A stretch of DNA of 64,000 bases from Pseudomonas capeferrum (lineage in GTDB: Bacteria; Pseudomonadota; Gammaproteobacteria; Pseudomonadales; Pseudomonadaceae). Shown here piece by piece: positions 63,519 through 64,000 of this stretch. The notes beneath the pieces were generated by a model that saw only the letters and a program-made list of their open reading frames with translations, was not told the origin of the DNA and searched no databases. Each line of letters begins with the position of its first letter. The first letter of the stretch is position 1. Both the position numbers and the translations under genes were made by a program. The stretch covers positions 126,712 to 190,711 of the forward strand of contig NZ_JMIT01000001.1 in the NCBI RefSeq assembly GCF_000731675.1, written 5' to 3'.

Positions 63519-64000
63519 TCAGGCCACGGCGCGTTTAACGGCCGAGATCTGTTGCCCTGCCTGGTTGAGCCAGGACAGGTCGCTGCCCATCAACAGCATG
63601 TCGCTGCCCATTTCGATGAGGCGCTGCGCGGTGGCCTGGTCTGCGGGGAAGCACGGCACCATGACCTGGATCGCGCGGGCATGGCACTTCTCGATCAGCA
63701 GCTCAAGGCGTTGCAGCACTTCGGGGTTGCCAAGGCGGTAGTCGACCGGCAAATGTCGCGACAATGAATAATCGGCAGGGCCGAAGTGCACGGCGTCGAT
63801 GCCCTCCACGTCGAGTATTTCATCGATGTTGTCAAAGAACTCGTAGCTCTCGGCCATCGGCACGATCACGCTGCGGGTATTTTCGGCCTGGGTGTAGGTG
63901 GCCCAGTCGAAGCCGGGCCCGGCGAACCCTGCCGAGCGCACCGAACTGTCACCGCCGCGGCGCCCCAGCGGGGGAAACTTGCTGTAGCGGATGATTTCGC
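63519..64000 (-). CDS. HpcH/HpaI-family aldolase (5' part missing)
   Basis: The frame is open to the right window edge, giving 160 C-terminal residues. RYSKFPPLGRRGD, then PMAESYEFFDNIDEIL with metal-binding Glu, and DAVHFGPADYSLS are typical of HpcH/HpaI class II aldolases that cleave or form 2-oxo-3-deoxy acids. The start lies outside the window. It is convergent with the LysR gene. Confidence 0.9.
   Translation of the reverse strand, partial: EIIRYSKFPPLGRRGGDSSVRSAGFAGPGFDWATYTQAENTRSVIVPMAESYEFFDNIDEILDVEGIDAVHFGPADYSLSRHLPVDYRLGNPEVLQRLELLIEKCHARAIQVMVPCFPADQATAQRLIEMGSDMLLMGSDLSWLNQAGQQISAVKRAVA

Overview
The window is a chromosomal segment from a Pseudomonas, most like the P. putida group. 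This rests on the gene repertoire (csrA-type regulator, sohB, galU-gor, ahpC-ahpF, modABC, tsdBA-type cytochromes, TRAP cluster), the high GC, the AAGGAG-type ribosome sites and the tRNA sequences. No species marker such as rRNA is present.

Positions 1-9226 are the right end of a P2/phiCTX-type prophage. Major capsid N (running off the left edge) and scaffold protease O lie on the minus strand, divergent from terminase ATPase P and portal Q on the plus strand. After Q comes an AT-rich two-gene cargo on the minus strand, an AAA ATPase and a subtilisin-like protease matching the ietAS anti-phage module. Next are a GC-rich stretch with a P2-like cos match, a 275-bp field of GGTAATT repeats with dyad symmetry, and a 3' tRNA-Ser remnant with terminator that marks the attachment site. 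Cargo between portal and cos is the position of the cytotoxin gene in phiCTX. The integrase is expected at the other prophage end, outside the window.

Positions 9.2-25 kb are core-like chromosome. They hold small membrane and SH3 proteins, a LysR/TSUP divergon, two diguanylate cyclases (one without and one with an inhibitory I-site), an SLC13 permease, small secreted proteins and a methyltransferase. A minus-strand group (SDR, APH-type kinase, SCP2 protein, histidine phosphatase) suggests CoA-ester metabolism. sohB follows. From 25 to 31.5 kb the sequence is patchier: a tRNA-Cys whose 3' half and terminator are repeated 630 bp downstream around a small lipoprotein, an EamA transporter, a MerR/SDR divergon, remnants of an acyltransferase fused to a DUF6434-like gene, several orphan small genes and a tRNA-Leu.

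Positions 31.7-56.4 kb carry a PAS-histidine kinase/KaiC-like ATPase/response regulator operon beside csrA, a type IB topoisomerase, modABC with an upstream ModE-like box, a nitronate monooxygenase group, a TsdBA-like cytochrome pair, ugd-galU, gor, ahpC-ahpF (with a 47-bp perfect inverted repeat between gor and ahpC), yceH, sstT, an NhaR-type regulator, a TerC protein, an inactive-looking C39 peptidase homologue and a PuuB-type oxidase.

The most striking structure is at 56.6-58.7 kb: nine tandem tRNA-Val-type genes at exact 259-bp spacing. Copies 1, 8 and 9 have the valine anticodon GAC. Copies 2-7 are identical to each other, have anticodon GAT (isoleucine) in the valine body and carry C instead of T at T-loop position 55. 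Copies 8 and 9 each have a damaged stem. Each unit has its own promoter-like element and terminator.

The right end (58.8-64 kb) is a TRAP transporter with an RraA-like protein, a divergent LysR regulator and an HpcH/HpaI-type aldolase cut by the window edge. It looks like an uptake and aldol-cleavage locus for an organic acid that cannot be named from sequence.
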